Source of the DNA: Chloroflexota bacterium
GTDB lineage: Bacteria > Chloroflexota > UBA11872
Direction of reading: 5' to 3'
DNA: 44,027 nt
NCBI GenBank assembly: GCA_028874175.1
Contig: JAPPLN010000100.1
Span: 1-44,027, forward strand
The translations under genes were made by a program, and so were the position numbers. Below, one piece after another: positions 8,616-17,798 of this stretch (positions are counted from its first letter, which is position 1; each line of letters begins with the position of its first letter). The notes beneath the pieces are model-generated. The model was given only the letters and a program-made list of their open reading frames with translations. It had not been told where the DNA came from and did not search any database.

Positions 8616-9512
8616 ATGGGTAGCGGCTTCATCAACCGGCTGCTCCGCGCCCTGCGGCTGGACCCGACGCTCTACCGCGAAGTCGCCGCGCCCGGCGCCA
8701 GCACCGAGCAGGCCGCGCTAGTCGTCATCCTCGCCGCGGTCGGCTTTAGTTTTGCGCAGAGCGCGCGATCACTGGTCTCCTGGCTGAGTTCTTCGGGAAG
8801 TTTCTGGTGGTCGGGTCTAACGACTACCGAGGCCAATGCGTGGATTGCCATGGACCTTGAGAACTATCGAGTCGTGGTCCGCGTCCTGGCGCTGGTCGCG
8901 GCCTGGCCGGTCTGGGCTGCCGGGCTCTGGCTGGTCAGTAAGCGAATGAGCGCGTCGCGCGGCCAGGCGCCAGGATTCGGTCAGGTCGCCCGCGTCCTGG
9001 CGTTCGCGCAGGCGCCGGGCGTGTTCGGCCCAGCTCTCCTGCTTCCAACCACGGTCGGCGCCGCCCTTGTTCTTTCCCAGACAGGCTGGCTGCAGGCGTA
9101 CATGGCCCCTCCCGCGAACTTGGCGTTCCTGGACTTTCTGGTGGGGGTGGGTTGGCCGCTGCTTCTAGTCTGGGTTTTCCTTGGGAGCCTGGTAGCTCTT
9201 CGGGAAGGGCTAGGGCTGAGCGGCGGCCAGGCGCTGGGCGCGTTGATCATCGTGGGGGCTGGCCTGGCGGTGCTGCTGGGCCTGGTCGTTACCGTTGGGA
9301 GCGTCGTCGCCGCCGCCGTCGGCGCGGTGCCTGAGGCCTTCGGGCTCGAACCGCGGGTACCCGTCGGGCTGGACCACGGCGACGCCATCGCCGCGCAGGT
9401 CGCGCCCTTTATCCCCTACCTCACCGCGTTCCAGTTTGACTTCAACCTCGGCCTGCACTTCGGCCCCTCGCTCATGAGCAGCCTTGGCCAGGCGCTGGCA
9501 ACGATCCGGTAG
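8616..9512 (+). CDS. YIP1-family membrane protein, copy 1
   Basis: A 298-residue integral membrane protein with about five hydrophobic segments. It opens with a conserved amphipathic stretch (INRLLRALRLDPTLYREVAAPG), then membrane spans, a VAAWPVWAAGLWLV span, a GFGQVARVLAFAQAPG loop, a LREGLGLSGGQALG motif and a final FDFNLGLHFG. The pattern fits the YIP1 domain. Function in bacteria is not established; roles in membrane organisation have been suggested for the family. Start at the ATG 8616, chosen because copy 4 starts at the same point. First of four related genes in a row. Confidence 0.75.
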   Translation: MGSGFINRLLRALRLDPTLYREVAAPGASTEQAALVVILAAVGFSFAQSARSLVSWLSSSGSFWWSGLTTTEANAWIAMDLENYRVVVRVLALVAAWPVWAAGLWLVSKRMSASRGQAPGFGQVARVLAFAQAPGVFGPALLLPTTVGAALVLSQTGWLQAYMAPPANLAFLDFLVGVGWPLLLVWVFLGSLVALREGLGLSGGQALGALIIVGAGLAVLLGLVVTVGSVVAAAVGAVPEAFGLEPRVPVGLDHGDAIAAQVAPFIPYLTAFQFDFNLGLHFGPSLMSSLGQALATIR

Positions 9513-9541
9513 CGCGTCGCGTGAAACGGAGAACAGCGGCC

Positions 9542-10147
9542 ATGGACGCCAGCTTGTCTGGCAGGCTCGGTGAACGAATGTGCGCTGCTGCGCTGCTGGC
9601 GCACTCTCTTTACCGTAATGTCGCCGGCGACGGCCGCAATATCCTGGAAACGGTCCTCGTCGTCCTGGTCGCCGCTCTGGGCTTTGGCGTGTCGACTTTC
9701 CTGGGCGGGGCGTCCGCGGGATCGCTGGCTACGGGCCTGTTGGCCGGGATCGTATTGGAGCCGCTGGTCACGCTGGCCGCTTGGCTGGGCGGATCCTTCG
9801 CGGCCTGGCTTGTCGGCGCACGATTGGCGCCGGCCGAGGCCAAGTCCATACGGTTCTGGACGGTGGCGCGGGTGTTGGTGTTCGCTCAGACGCCGAATCT
9901 GGCCGGTGTGCTGGTGATTCTTCCGCCCCCGTACACGAGCGGGGTCTGGCTGATGGCCAGGCTGTGGCTGCTGGCAGCAACCTCAACGGCAATCCGCGAA
10001 TCGCTGGGACTGAGCGGCGGGCGAGTGCTGGTGACGCTGGCTGTGAGCGCGGCGGTCTATGCGGCGCTTCTGGTCGGAATCTTCTCAGCGATCGCGAGCC
10101 TTGATGTAGGCAGGGTTACGAGCGTTCACGGCATCGGAGGGCTGTAG
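9542..10147 (+). CDS. YIP1-family membrane protein, copy 2 (short)
   Basis: A 201-residue membrane protein sharing the order of copy 1: SLYRNVAGDG at the start, a VTLAAWLGGSFAAWLVGARLAP span, ARVLVFAQTPN and IRESLGLSGGRVLVTLAV. It is the most divergent copy and lacks the final DFNLGL motif. A GTG at 9521 is also in frame; the ATG at 9542 is preferred, with a GGAG upstream. It starts 29 bp after copy 1 stops, so the two probably share a transcript. Confidence 0.7.
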   Translation: MDASLSGRLGERMCAAALLAHSLYRNVAGDGRNILETVLVVLVAALGFGVSTFLGGASAGSLATGLLAGIVLEPLVTLAAWLGGSFAAWLVGARLAPAEAKSIRFWTVARVLVFAQTPNLAGVLVILPPPYTSGVWLMARLWLLAATSTAIRESLGLSGGRVLVTLAVSAAVYAALLVGIFSAIASLDVGRVTSVHGIGGL

Positions 10148-10213
10148 TGCCGGGTTCTGGCAGCGGACGCCTGCCCGCCCGGCATGGCCTAGGAATCCTG
10201 GGGTTTAGCCGCA

Positions 10214-11032
10214 ATGGCCACTAGGGCGTATAGCGGCCTCGCTGGCCACATGATCCGCGCCCTAAGCTTGGATTCAAGACTGTTCCGTGAAGTCGCGGCT
10301 CCCGGTGGCAATTGGCAGGCGGCAGCGGTGGTTGTGGTCGCGGCTCTAATTTCCGGAATCGGTTGGGGTGCCGTGTCGCTCGTCAACTTGGCGAGGTCCG
10401 ACACAGCCGGTATGGATCTTGGCTCGGTCGTGTCGCAGTCTGCTTTCCCCAATGCCATTGTTCTCGCTTTCGCCCACCTCATAGCCTGGCCGGTATGGGC
10501 CATGGGACTCTGGGTCGTTGGGACGCATTGGGCGCCGGCTGACCGACCGCCGCCGTGGTTTGGCCAGATCGCCCGCGCTCTGGCGCTCGCCCAGGCGCCG
10601 GCCGCGTTGGGCGCGCTGTACGTGCTCCTGGTCGTGATCGTCGGATTCGCTCGAGGGCCCGAAGGGCTCCGCTCCGGCGTCGTGTGGGTCACGGAGTTCT
10701 GGCTATTTGTCCTGATTGGAGCCTGGGTGCTCGCGGGGACCTTTCTGGCCGTTCGCGAGGCACTGGGGCTAAGCAGCGCCCGGACCTTTGTTGCACTGGT
10801 TGCCGTCGGGCTGGCTATCGCGGCGTTGTTGGGACTCACTGTCGTCGTGCTCAGCGGCATTGCGGGACGGGAGTTTGTGGGCCTGAACGACGACGATTTC
10901 GGATTCAGGGACGACGGTGCCACGGCAATGGATGTCGCCCTGGGACTTGACTTTAACCTCCGTTTCGTCGGCCCGTGCAACACGATCCTGCATCTCTTGT
11001 CCAGATCGGTCTTACATCCCTTTGCCTACTAG
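10214..11032 (+). CDS. YIP1-family membrane protein, copy 3
   Basis: A 272-residue membrane protein with the array's common pattern: MIRALSLDSRLFREVAAPGG, a HLIAWPVWAMGLWVVGTHWAP span, FGQIARALALAQAPAALG, VREALGLSSARTFVAL and a late LDFNLRFVGP. The extra C-terminal tail (about 15 residues) differs from the other copies. The start is the ATG at 10214. It ends 9 bp before the duplicated aminotransferase tail at 11042. Confidence 0.72.
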   Translation: MATRAYSGLAGHMIRALSLDSRLFREVAAPGGNWQAAAVVVVAALISGIGWGAVSLVNLARSDTAGMDLGSVVSQSAFPNAIVLAFAHLIAWPVWAMGLWVVGTHWAPADRPPPWFGQIARALALAQAPAALGALYVLLVVIVGFARGPEGLRSGVVWVTEFWLFVLIGAWVLAGTFLAVREALGLSSARTFVALVAVGLAIAALLGLTVVVLSGIAGREFVGLNDDDFGFRDDGATAMDVALGLDFNLRFVGPCNTILHLLSRSVLHPFAY

Positions 11033-11041
11033 GGCGCCAGG

Positions 11042-11104
11042 TGGAGCGAAGCAGTCGGTCTGAACATCATCGACCAGGTCGGCAGACCCGGCGCAGCGAC
11101 CTAA
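11042..11104 (+). pseudogene. Duplicated 3' tail of the aminotransferase gene
   Basis: These 63 bases read WSEAVGLNIIDQVGRPGAAT and a stop, matching the aminotransferase C-terminus (WSETVGVNIIDQARRLGEAT, 8490-8552). The stop is followed by 61 bp resembling the aminotransferase-YIP1 spacer, and then by a YIP1 gene. The distance from the shared TGG to the YIP1 ATG is 126 bp in the first copy and 124 bp here. It is a non-functional leftover of a block duplication. Confidence 0.85.
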
Positions 11105-11165
11105 CGGTCCCAGGCGGCGCGTGCCAGACTGACCGATTTGGGCGGCGCGTGGAATGAGGCCAGCC

Positions 11166-11834
11166 ATGGGCAATGGCTTGATCAACCGGCTGCTCCGCGC
11201 CCTGCGGCTGGACGCGAGCCTCTACCGCGAGGTGTCGGCGCCTGACGGCGATACCCGGCAGGCGGCGCTGGTGGTTCTGCTGACGGCTGTAGCCGCCGGT
11301 GCCGAGGGCGTCTGGGTAAGTGTCAGCGGTGCCGGCCTTATCGCCATAACGCATGTAGCCGCCTGGCCGGTCTGGGCAGCAGGGATTTGGCTGGTTGGCG
11401 CGCGACTGAAGGCACCCAATGGCGAGGCGTCGGGATTCGGGCAAGTCGCTCGCGCTATCGCGTTCGCACAGGCGCCGGGCGTCTTCTTCGCGACAAGCCT
11501 CGTCCTCTTTTGGATCTCGGCGCCGCTCTGGGGCACGGTTCGGACGCTGATCTCAGTGTGGGTCGTCATTGGGACCTTTCTCGCCATTCGGGAGACGTTG
11601 GGGCTAAGCAACGGTCGAACGCTCGGGACGCTGTTCGGCGTGGGCGCGGCTATTGCAGTTCTGCTGGGGCCGGTGAGCGTTTTCGCCACCTTCTGGGCTC
11701 TTTTCCCTCGGCATTCGATCGGCGGAATCGTCGCGACCGTCTCGTACGGGTTGTTTGACTTCAACCTCGGACTCGGGCTCATCCGCGCGGTAACCCGCCT
11801 CGTCCTGCCCGCCGCGATAGAACTCGTCGTGTAG
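11166..11834 (+). CDS. YIP1-family membrane protein, copy 4
   Basis: A 222-residue membrane protein that is closest to copy 1: it begins MGNGLINRLLRALRLDASL and has THVAAWPVWAAGIWLVGARL, GFGQVARAIAFAQAPG, IRETLGLSNGRTLGTL and a final FDFNLGLGL. An ATG at 11154 is in frame, but the match to copy 1 places the start at 11166. The upstream spacer is also shared with copy 1. It is shorter than copy 1 because the loop between the first two spans is reduced. Confidence 0.75.
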   Translation: MGNGLINRLLRALRLDASLYREVSAPDGDTRQAALVVLLTAVAAGAEGVWVSVSGAGLIAITHVAAWPVWAAGIWLVGARLKAPNGEASGFGQVARAIAFAQAPGVFFATSLVLFWISAPLWGTVRTLISVWVVIGTFLAIRETLGLSNGRTLGTLFGVGAAIAVLLGPVSVFATFWALFPRHSIGGIVATVSYGLFDFNLGLGLIRAVTRLVLPAAIELVV

Positions 11835-11945
11835 CGCCTGACGACGCGGTTCGGCTGTTTCCCGTGCGGTTGGCAGCGCCGCCTTACGAAAGGCTAGCAA
11901 CGAGCCGCGACAGCCAGTCACATCGCCAGGTGCGCGTACTCGTAA

Positions 11946-13013
11946 CTACTGCGCAGCCGGCAGCAGCTTGATGCAGACGGGGTTGGGGATTTGGGTTGTG
12001 TGGTCGGTGGGGTGGAGGTGGCCGGTTTGTTGGTCGATGCGGAAGGTGACGATGGTGCTGGTGTCCTGGTTGGCGGCCAGCAGCCAGGTGCCCGAGGGGT
12101 CGATGGCGAAGTTGCGGGGGGTCTGGCCCCGGGTGGATTCGTTGCCCAGGCTGGTGAGGCGACCGGTGTCCTCGTCGATGGCGAACATGGCGATGCTGTC
12201 GTGGCCGCGGTTGGAGCCGTAGACGAATTTGCCTGACGGCGCGACGTGGATGTCGGCACAGGTGCTCTCGCCGTCGAAGTCGTCCGGCAGGGTGCTGACG
12301 GTCTCGATCTCGCCGAAGATTCCCTGGTCAGCCACGTAGCGCAGCACGGTGATGGACGAGGCCAGTTCGTTGATCAGGTAGGCGAACCGGCCGTTGGGGT
12401 GGAAGTCGAAGTGCCGCGGTCCCGCGCCGGCCGGGGTGCGAACCCAGGGGACGTGGTGGGGCGCCAGGGTTCCGTTCTCCAGGTCGAGGTCGTAGACCAG
12501 CAGCTTGTCGATGCCCAGATCCGGAGCGAAGGCCAGGCGGTTGGCGGCGTCCAGGATTATCGAGTGGGCGTGCGGTCCCAGCTGCCGGATGGGATGGATG
12601 CTGGTTCCCTCGTGCTGAACGAAGCCGGTCAGCGGGGCCAGGCTTCCGTCCGCCTCGATCGGCAGCATGGCCACGCTGCCGCTGCCGTAGTTGGCCAGCA
12701 ACACATACGCCTCAGTGGCGTCGACGCTGATGTGGCAGGGGACCTCGCCACCGGTGAGCTGCTCGTTCAGGTAGGTGAGAGCGCCGGTGTCGGAGTCGAT
12801 GGCGTAAGCCTTGATGACGCCGTGCGACTCCTCGCCGACGGCGTAGAGGTTCCGGCCTGACGGCGACACTTCCACCCACGACGGATTGGAAATGCCGCCG
12901 ATCACGCTCAGGCGTTCCAGAGCCCCGGTGCCCGAATCGAACCGATACGTATAGATGCCCTCGCTGGCGCCTGTCGTGTAGGTGCCGATGAAGGCGAAGT
13001 ACTGGTTGCTCAT
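11946..13013 (-). CDS. Lactonase-family seven-bladed beta-propeller
   Basis: The 355-residue protein has the repeats of the 6-phosphogluconolactonase/3-carboxymuconate-cyclase-like family: FIGTYTTGASEGIYTYRFD at the start, NPSWVEVSPSGRNLYAVGEE, GPHAHSIILD (about 150), GAGPRHFDFHPNGRFAYLINE (about 200), CADIHVAPSGKFVYGSNRG (about 260) and GQTPRNFAIDPSGTWLLAANQ near the end. Members hydrolyse sugar lactones or have unknown roles. A longer frame extends to 13232, but that part lies over the pckA 3' end; the ATG at 13013 begins the domain. It follows pckA by 25 bp on the same strand. Confidence 0.88.
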   Translation of the reverse strand: MSNQYFAFIGTYTTGASEGIYTYRFDSGTGALERLSVIGGISNPSWVEVSPSGRNLYAVGEESHGVIKAYAIDSDTGALTYLNEQLTGGEVPCHISVDATEAYVLLANYGSGSVAMLPIEADGSLAPLTGFVQHEGTSIHPIRQLGPHAHSIILDAANRLAFAPDLGIDKLLVYDLDLENGTLAPHHVPWVRTPAGAGPRHFDFHPNGRFAYLINELASSITVLRYVADQGIFGEIETVSTLPDDFDGESTCADIHVAPSGKFVYGSNRGHDSIAMFAIDEDTGRLTSLGNESTRGQTPRNFAIDPSGTWLLAANQDTSTIVTFRIDQQTGHLHPTDHTTQIPNPVCIKLLPAAQ

Positions 13014-13038
13014 CGGGCCATCCTCCGATCCAACTCCC

Positions 13039-14628
<1,590 letters not shown>

Positions 14629-14763
14629 GGCGGTCGTGTGGCTCCCTTGGTCGGTGTTGACAGTGCGGCGCGCGGCTAGAGCGGGCCGAAGGGTTCGGGT
14701 CGGTACGTAATCGCCTCTTGGGGCGGCCCTATCTTATTCGACGGAACCGGATTGTGGGCAAAA

Positions 14764-15708
14764 TCAGACGATGCGTTCGCCGTCGAATCCAGCCGGGCGG
14801 CGGCCGGCGGTGGCCTGGCGGGTAGCCTCGATGGCCTTGGAACCGGCAGCCAGCGCGCGGTCGTAGTCGCCCACGCGGTAGGCCTCCTGGTGTTCGAGCC
14901 AGGCGGGATTGGGCGTCTTCCCGGGCGAGTCGGCCGAGGCGAGATATGCGCGTCCGAAGACGACCATGTCGTCCATGGCCACCTGTTGCGCGACGCACTG
15001 GCGATGCTTGCGGCGCTCGACCTGGTCGTCCAGGGCCACGAGGCGACGGGCGGCGTCCGCGATGCGGTCGATCAGGGTTTCGGCGTAGTGCTCGCCTCTT
15101 TCGCGGCTGGCGTGGGTGCGCGGGTCGTCGCCGCCGACGCCTTCGGGCCACTTGTCGGGCGCTGGATCCAGGGCGTCGAGGTCCACCGTCTCCGGATGCA
15201 GGTACATCATGATCGAAGTCTCGATGGCGGCCGCGTGGTCCATCGGCTTCTCGAAGTCGCCAAGCAGCTGCGAGTCGACGGCGGCGAGCACCAGGATGTC
15301 CGACTGTCGCATAGCGTCCAGCGCGGCGCGGCGATAGGCCAGGTAGTCCTCGCTGCCGCCGTGTCCGCCCAGCCAGATCACGACCCTGACGCCGTTCCGC
15401 GCCAGGTAGTCGAGGACTGTCTGGGCGTTGGACTGGATGAGATCGGGGGCGGCCGGCATGCCCAGCGGCCACGGCACTTCCCAGGCGCCCAGGAAGACGG
15501 TGGGATATACCAGCCCGCCGGTGCGTTCGGCGGCCCGGCGGCAGATGGCGGTGGACTTGACGGCGTCCAGGCCCACGGCGTTCTGGCGGCCGTGCCACTC
15601 CAGGGGGCCGGACGGGACGTACACGCAGGGGAACTCGGCGAGGGCGTCCCAGATCTGCTGCGGCCGGCAGCGTTCCCAGCGACGTTCGACAGGTGCGTCC
15701 ATGCTCAT
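14764..15708 (-). CDS. Creatininase-family amidohydrolase
   Basis: A 314-residue member of the creatininase family, metal-dependent enzymes that open cyclic amides or act on formamides. The metal-binding signatures are present: GPLEWHGRQNAVGLD (residues 32-46), LGGHGGSEDY (about 110) and an Ala-rich AAAIETSIM Glu (about 150). The start ATG at 15708 overlaps the upstream gene's TGA (ATGA, 15705-15708), so it is translationally coupled to the dehydrogenase-like gene; an in-frame ATG also lies six bases on. Substrate unknown; the coupling suggests both act in one catabolic route. Confidence 0.87.
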   Translation of the reverse strand: MSMDAPVERRWERCRPQQIWDALAEFPCVYVPSGPLEWHGRQNAVGLDAVKSTAICRRAAERTGGLVYPTVFLGAWEVPWPLGMPAAPDLIQSNAQTVLDYLARNGVRVVIWLGGHGGSEDYLAYRRAALDAMRQSDILVLAAVDSQLLGDFEKPMDHAAAIETSIMMYLHPETVDLDALDPAPDKWPEGVGGDDPRTHASRERGEHYAETLIDRIADAARRLVALDDQVERRKHRQCVAQQVAMDDMVVFGRAYLASADSPGKTPNPAWLEHQEAYRVGDYDRALAAGSKAIEATRQATAGRRPAGFDGERIV

Positions 15709-16571
15709 GGCGCCTTGCCGACCCGACCGAGCACGCCCTTCGACGTGAGGTTGTCGTACACCTCCCGGGCCCAGGACACCTCGGAGTCGTCCTCCGGCGC
15801 GTAGCCGATGACGCGGCGGGCGTTCTCCAGACCCCAGAAGGAGCGCGTGTTGTCGGAGATGCCGTAGAAAACCTGCCAGGGAATTCCCCACTCGTTGTCG
15901 ATGTTCTCGGTCTCGATTGACTTGACGAAGAGCTGGGTCAGGTCGCGCGGGCTGATGTAGGCGCCCAGGTTGCGGCGGACGGGATAGCCCTGGATGTCGC
16001 CCGAAAGCGCGGTGGGATCGAGCTGGCGCGGTGCGCCGATGCGGATATGCACGTTCTCGAGCTTGCGGCCCAGCGTGCCGGTGGCAAAGACGAAGCCCAG
16101 GTGCTCGTAGGACTCCTTGGCCCAGCCGTAGTAGTTGTCGGAGAGCGGGCGGATGTCGTTGGTGGCTTGCAGCATGTCCATCTCGCGGCTGCGCAGCAGG
16201 TGCTCGTAGAAGTCGGCCGCGTGGTTGGAGCTGGCCATCACGACGCGGCGCACATTCTCTTCCAGTGACAGCCGGAAGACGTTGTAGGCCATGCGGATGT
16301 TGTCCATCTCGCCGTCGAAGTGCTCGCGGACGTCCTCGGTCCGGCGAATGAAGGCCAGGTGGATGACGGCATCACAGCCGGTGAAGAGCGGGCGCAGCGT
16401 CTCGCGGTCGTCGAGAAGGCTCTGGACCTGGACGCCGGGGACCTCGGAGCCGCCGCGGCCGGTGGTGGTGACGTCGATGAGGGTGCAGTCGTAGCGTTCG
16501 CGCAGGGTGGGCAGCATCTGGGCCGCCACATAGCCGGCGGCGCCGGTGACGAGAACCTTGGGACGGGCCAT
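15705..16571 (-). CDS. NAD-dependent epimerase/dehydratase, uronate-dehydrogenase-like
   Basis: A 288-residue extended short-chain dehydrogenase. The Rossmann motif is VTGAAGYVA at the start, followed by an acidic strand end (TLIDVTT), VIHLAFIRR, SSNHAADFY and the catalytic YYGWAK. The late stretch GISDNTRSFWGLENARRVIGY resembles the C-terminal signature of uronate dehydrogenases, which oxidise uronic acids to lactones; this assignment is by pattern only. The longer frame to 16607 is not needed; ATG at 16571 starts the fold. It is the first gene of a two-gene operon with the creatininase. Confidence 0.82.
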   Translation of the reverse strand: MARPKVLVTGAAGYVAAQMLPTLRERYDCTLIDVTTTGRGGSEVPGVQVQSLLDDRETLRPLFTGCDAVIHLAFIRRTEDVREHFDGEMDNIRMAYNVFRLSLEENVRRVVMASSNHAADFYEHLLRSREMDMLQATNDIRPLSDNYYGWAKESYEHLGFVFATGTLGRKLENVHIRIGAPRQLDPTALSGDIQGYPVRRNLGAYISPRDLTQLFVKSIETENIDNEWGIPWQVFYGISDNTRSFWGLENARRVIGYAPEDDSEVSWAREVYDNLTSKGVLGRVGKAP

Positions 16572-16633
16572 GGGGTTCACCTTGAAGCTGGTGCCGCATC
16601 GTAGCAACGGCGCGACGGGCGCGGCTCTCCGGC

Positions 16634-16661
16634 TTGACGTTCGCTTTTTGTACGGTATATT
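16634..16661 (+). promoter_or_regulatory. Sigma70-type promoter
   Basis: TTGACG (16634-16639) and TATATT (16656-16661) are separated by 16 bp, close to the bacterial housekeeping consensus and unusually AT-rich for this GC-rich DNA. Transcription would begin near 16668, about 297 bases ahead of the DUF72 start codon. Confidence 0.65.
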
Positions 16662-16667
16662 GAGCTG

Positions 16668-16845
16668 ACCGTGTGAGGAAGGTTCCGGCGGCGCGGTACC
16701 CCCACAAACCGGCGAGCCGAGTCCTCGCTTCCCGCGGACGGCAAGTAGCCGTCCGCAATCTCAGGGCCGCGCGAATCCCCCTGCCGCGGCGGCCGATGAG
16801 ACCGATGAGCGAGTGGTCGAGCAGTCGGTGGACGTTCCTCCTTCG
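16668..16845 (+). ncRNA. Candidate structured RNA or 5' leader
   Basis: The region after the promoter can fold into a branched structure. Outer helix: 16675-16680 with 16835-16840, continued by 16682-16685 with 16830-16833. Second helix: 16724-16729 with 16808-16813. Inside are a perfect 9-bp hairpin (16734-16742 with 16748-16756, loop AAGTA) and a two-part hairpin (16759-16763 with 16797-16801; 16765-16770 with 16789-16794). It does not match RNase P, tmRNA, SRP RNA or the riboswitch motifs I know. It may be a long regulated leader of the DUF72 gene or a separate RNA. In GC-rich DNA some helices form by chance. Confidence 0.4.
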
Positions 16846-16964
16846 TGCCGTCGGGACCTCCTCCGCGCGGTTCACGCGGTGCCGGCATGGTGCCCCAGTC
16901 GCCGGATCCGCCGCATGGCTGGTGTCTAGCATTGGGATGCGCTGACGGGAGGACGCGGAACGCA

Positions 16965-17798
16965 ATGTCCAATGCGAGCGTCGGTCGCATCACTGTCGGC
17001 ACGGCCAATTGGTCGGATCACTCCGGTTTCTATCTGCGGGGGACCAAGCCGGCGGAGCGTCTGGCGTACTACGCATCGCGGTTGCGGGTTGTGGAGGTCA
17101 ACGCCAGCTTCTATCGGCGCATTGATCCTTCGGTATACGGGCAGTGGGCTGAGCAGACGCCGGAGGCGTTCACGTTCCTGGTCAAGGCGCATCGTGCGGT
17201 GGCGAACCCGCCGCGCGACCCGCAGCTGGCTTCCGAGTACATCGCGAACCAGTTCAAGGGCGTACAGCCGCTGCGGGAGGCCGGGAAGTTTGGCGGGTTC
17301 CTGGTGCAGTTGGGCGTGAACGTGCGACCGAAGCCGGAGACATATGCGCACCTGGCCTTGCTGCGCGACGGAATGGGTGACGATCCGATTGCCATCGAGC
17401 TTCGGCACCCGGCCTGGCTGGGCGAGATGCGAGCAGAGACGCTAGAGCGGATGCGCGCGCTTGGGCTAGGCGCCGTGATTGCTGACGAGCCGCGCGCGGC
17501 GGTTGTCGGCTTGCCGAAGCCCGTGGATGAGCTGACGGCGCCCGCGCTGGCGTACTACCGCTTCATGGGACGCGACAACGCGGGCAAGGTGTCAGCTCGC
17601 GAGCGCCGGGCGCTGCGAGCGGAGCATGCGTACACGGACTTGGAGATTGGTGAGCTGGCAGATCTGGTATCGGCGCGGCACGGGCCTGAGACGGCCAGCT
17701 ACGTGATCTTCTACAACAAGAAGGGTCCGAACCGGGTGGAGGCGGCGATGCGGATGGCCGCGGAGCTTGAGCGGCGGGGCTATTCGATCCGTCAGTAG
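16965..17798 (+). CDS. DUF72 family protein
   Basis: A 277-residue DUF72 (YecE-like) TIM-barrel protein. Typical features are VGTANWSDHSGFYLRG at the start, VEVNASFYRRIDPSVYGQWAEQTPEAFTFLVKAHR in the first third (given as two family blocks: the VEVNASFYR strand and the FLVKAHR strand), IAIELRHPAW (about 140), YYRFMGRD and a late YVIFYNKKGPNRVEAA. Biochemical role unknown for the family. A GGGAGG sequence (16947-16952) lies 12 bases before the ATG at 16965, which also starts the domain; the longer frame from 16845 is rejected. Its end overlaps the convergent glycosyltransferase gene by 7 bp. Confidence 0.88.
   Translation: MSNASVGRITVGTANWSDHSGFYLRGTKPAERLAYYASRLRVVEVNASFYRRIDPSVYGQWAEQTPEAFTFLVKAHRAVANPPRDPQLASEYIANQFKGVQPLREAGKFGGFLVQLGVNVRPKPETYAHLALLRDGMGDDPIAIELRHPAWLGEMRAETLERMRALGLGAVIADEPRAAVVGLPKPVDELTAPALAYYRFMGRDNAGKVSARERRALRAEHAYTDLEIGELADLVSARHGPETASYVIFYNKKGPNRVEAAMRMAAELERRGYSIRQ

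Noticed and set aside
16668..16845. RNase P RNA, tmRNA or SRP RNA as identity of the foldable leader
   Set aside because: GAGGAAGGTTCC resembles the RNase P GAGGAAAGTCC block only in part, and none of the other conserved blocks of these RNAs is present.
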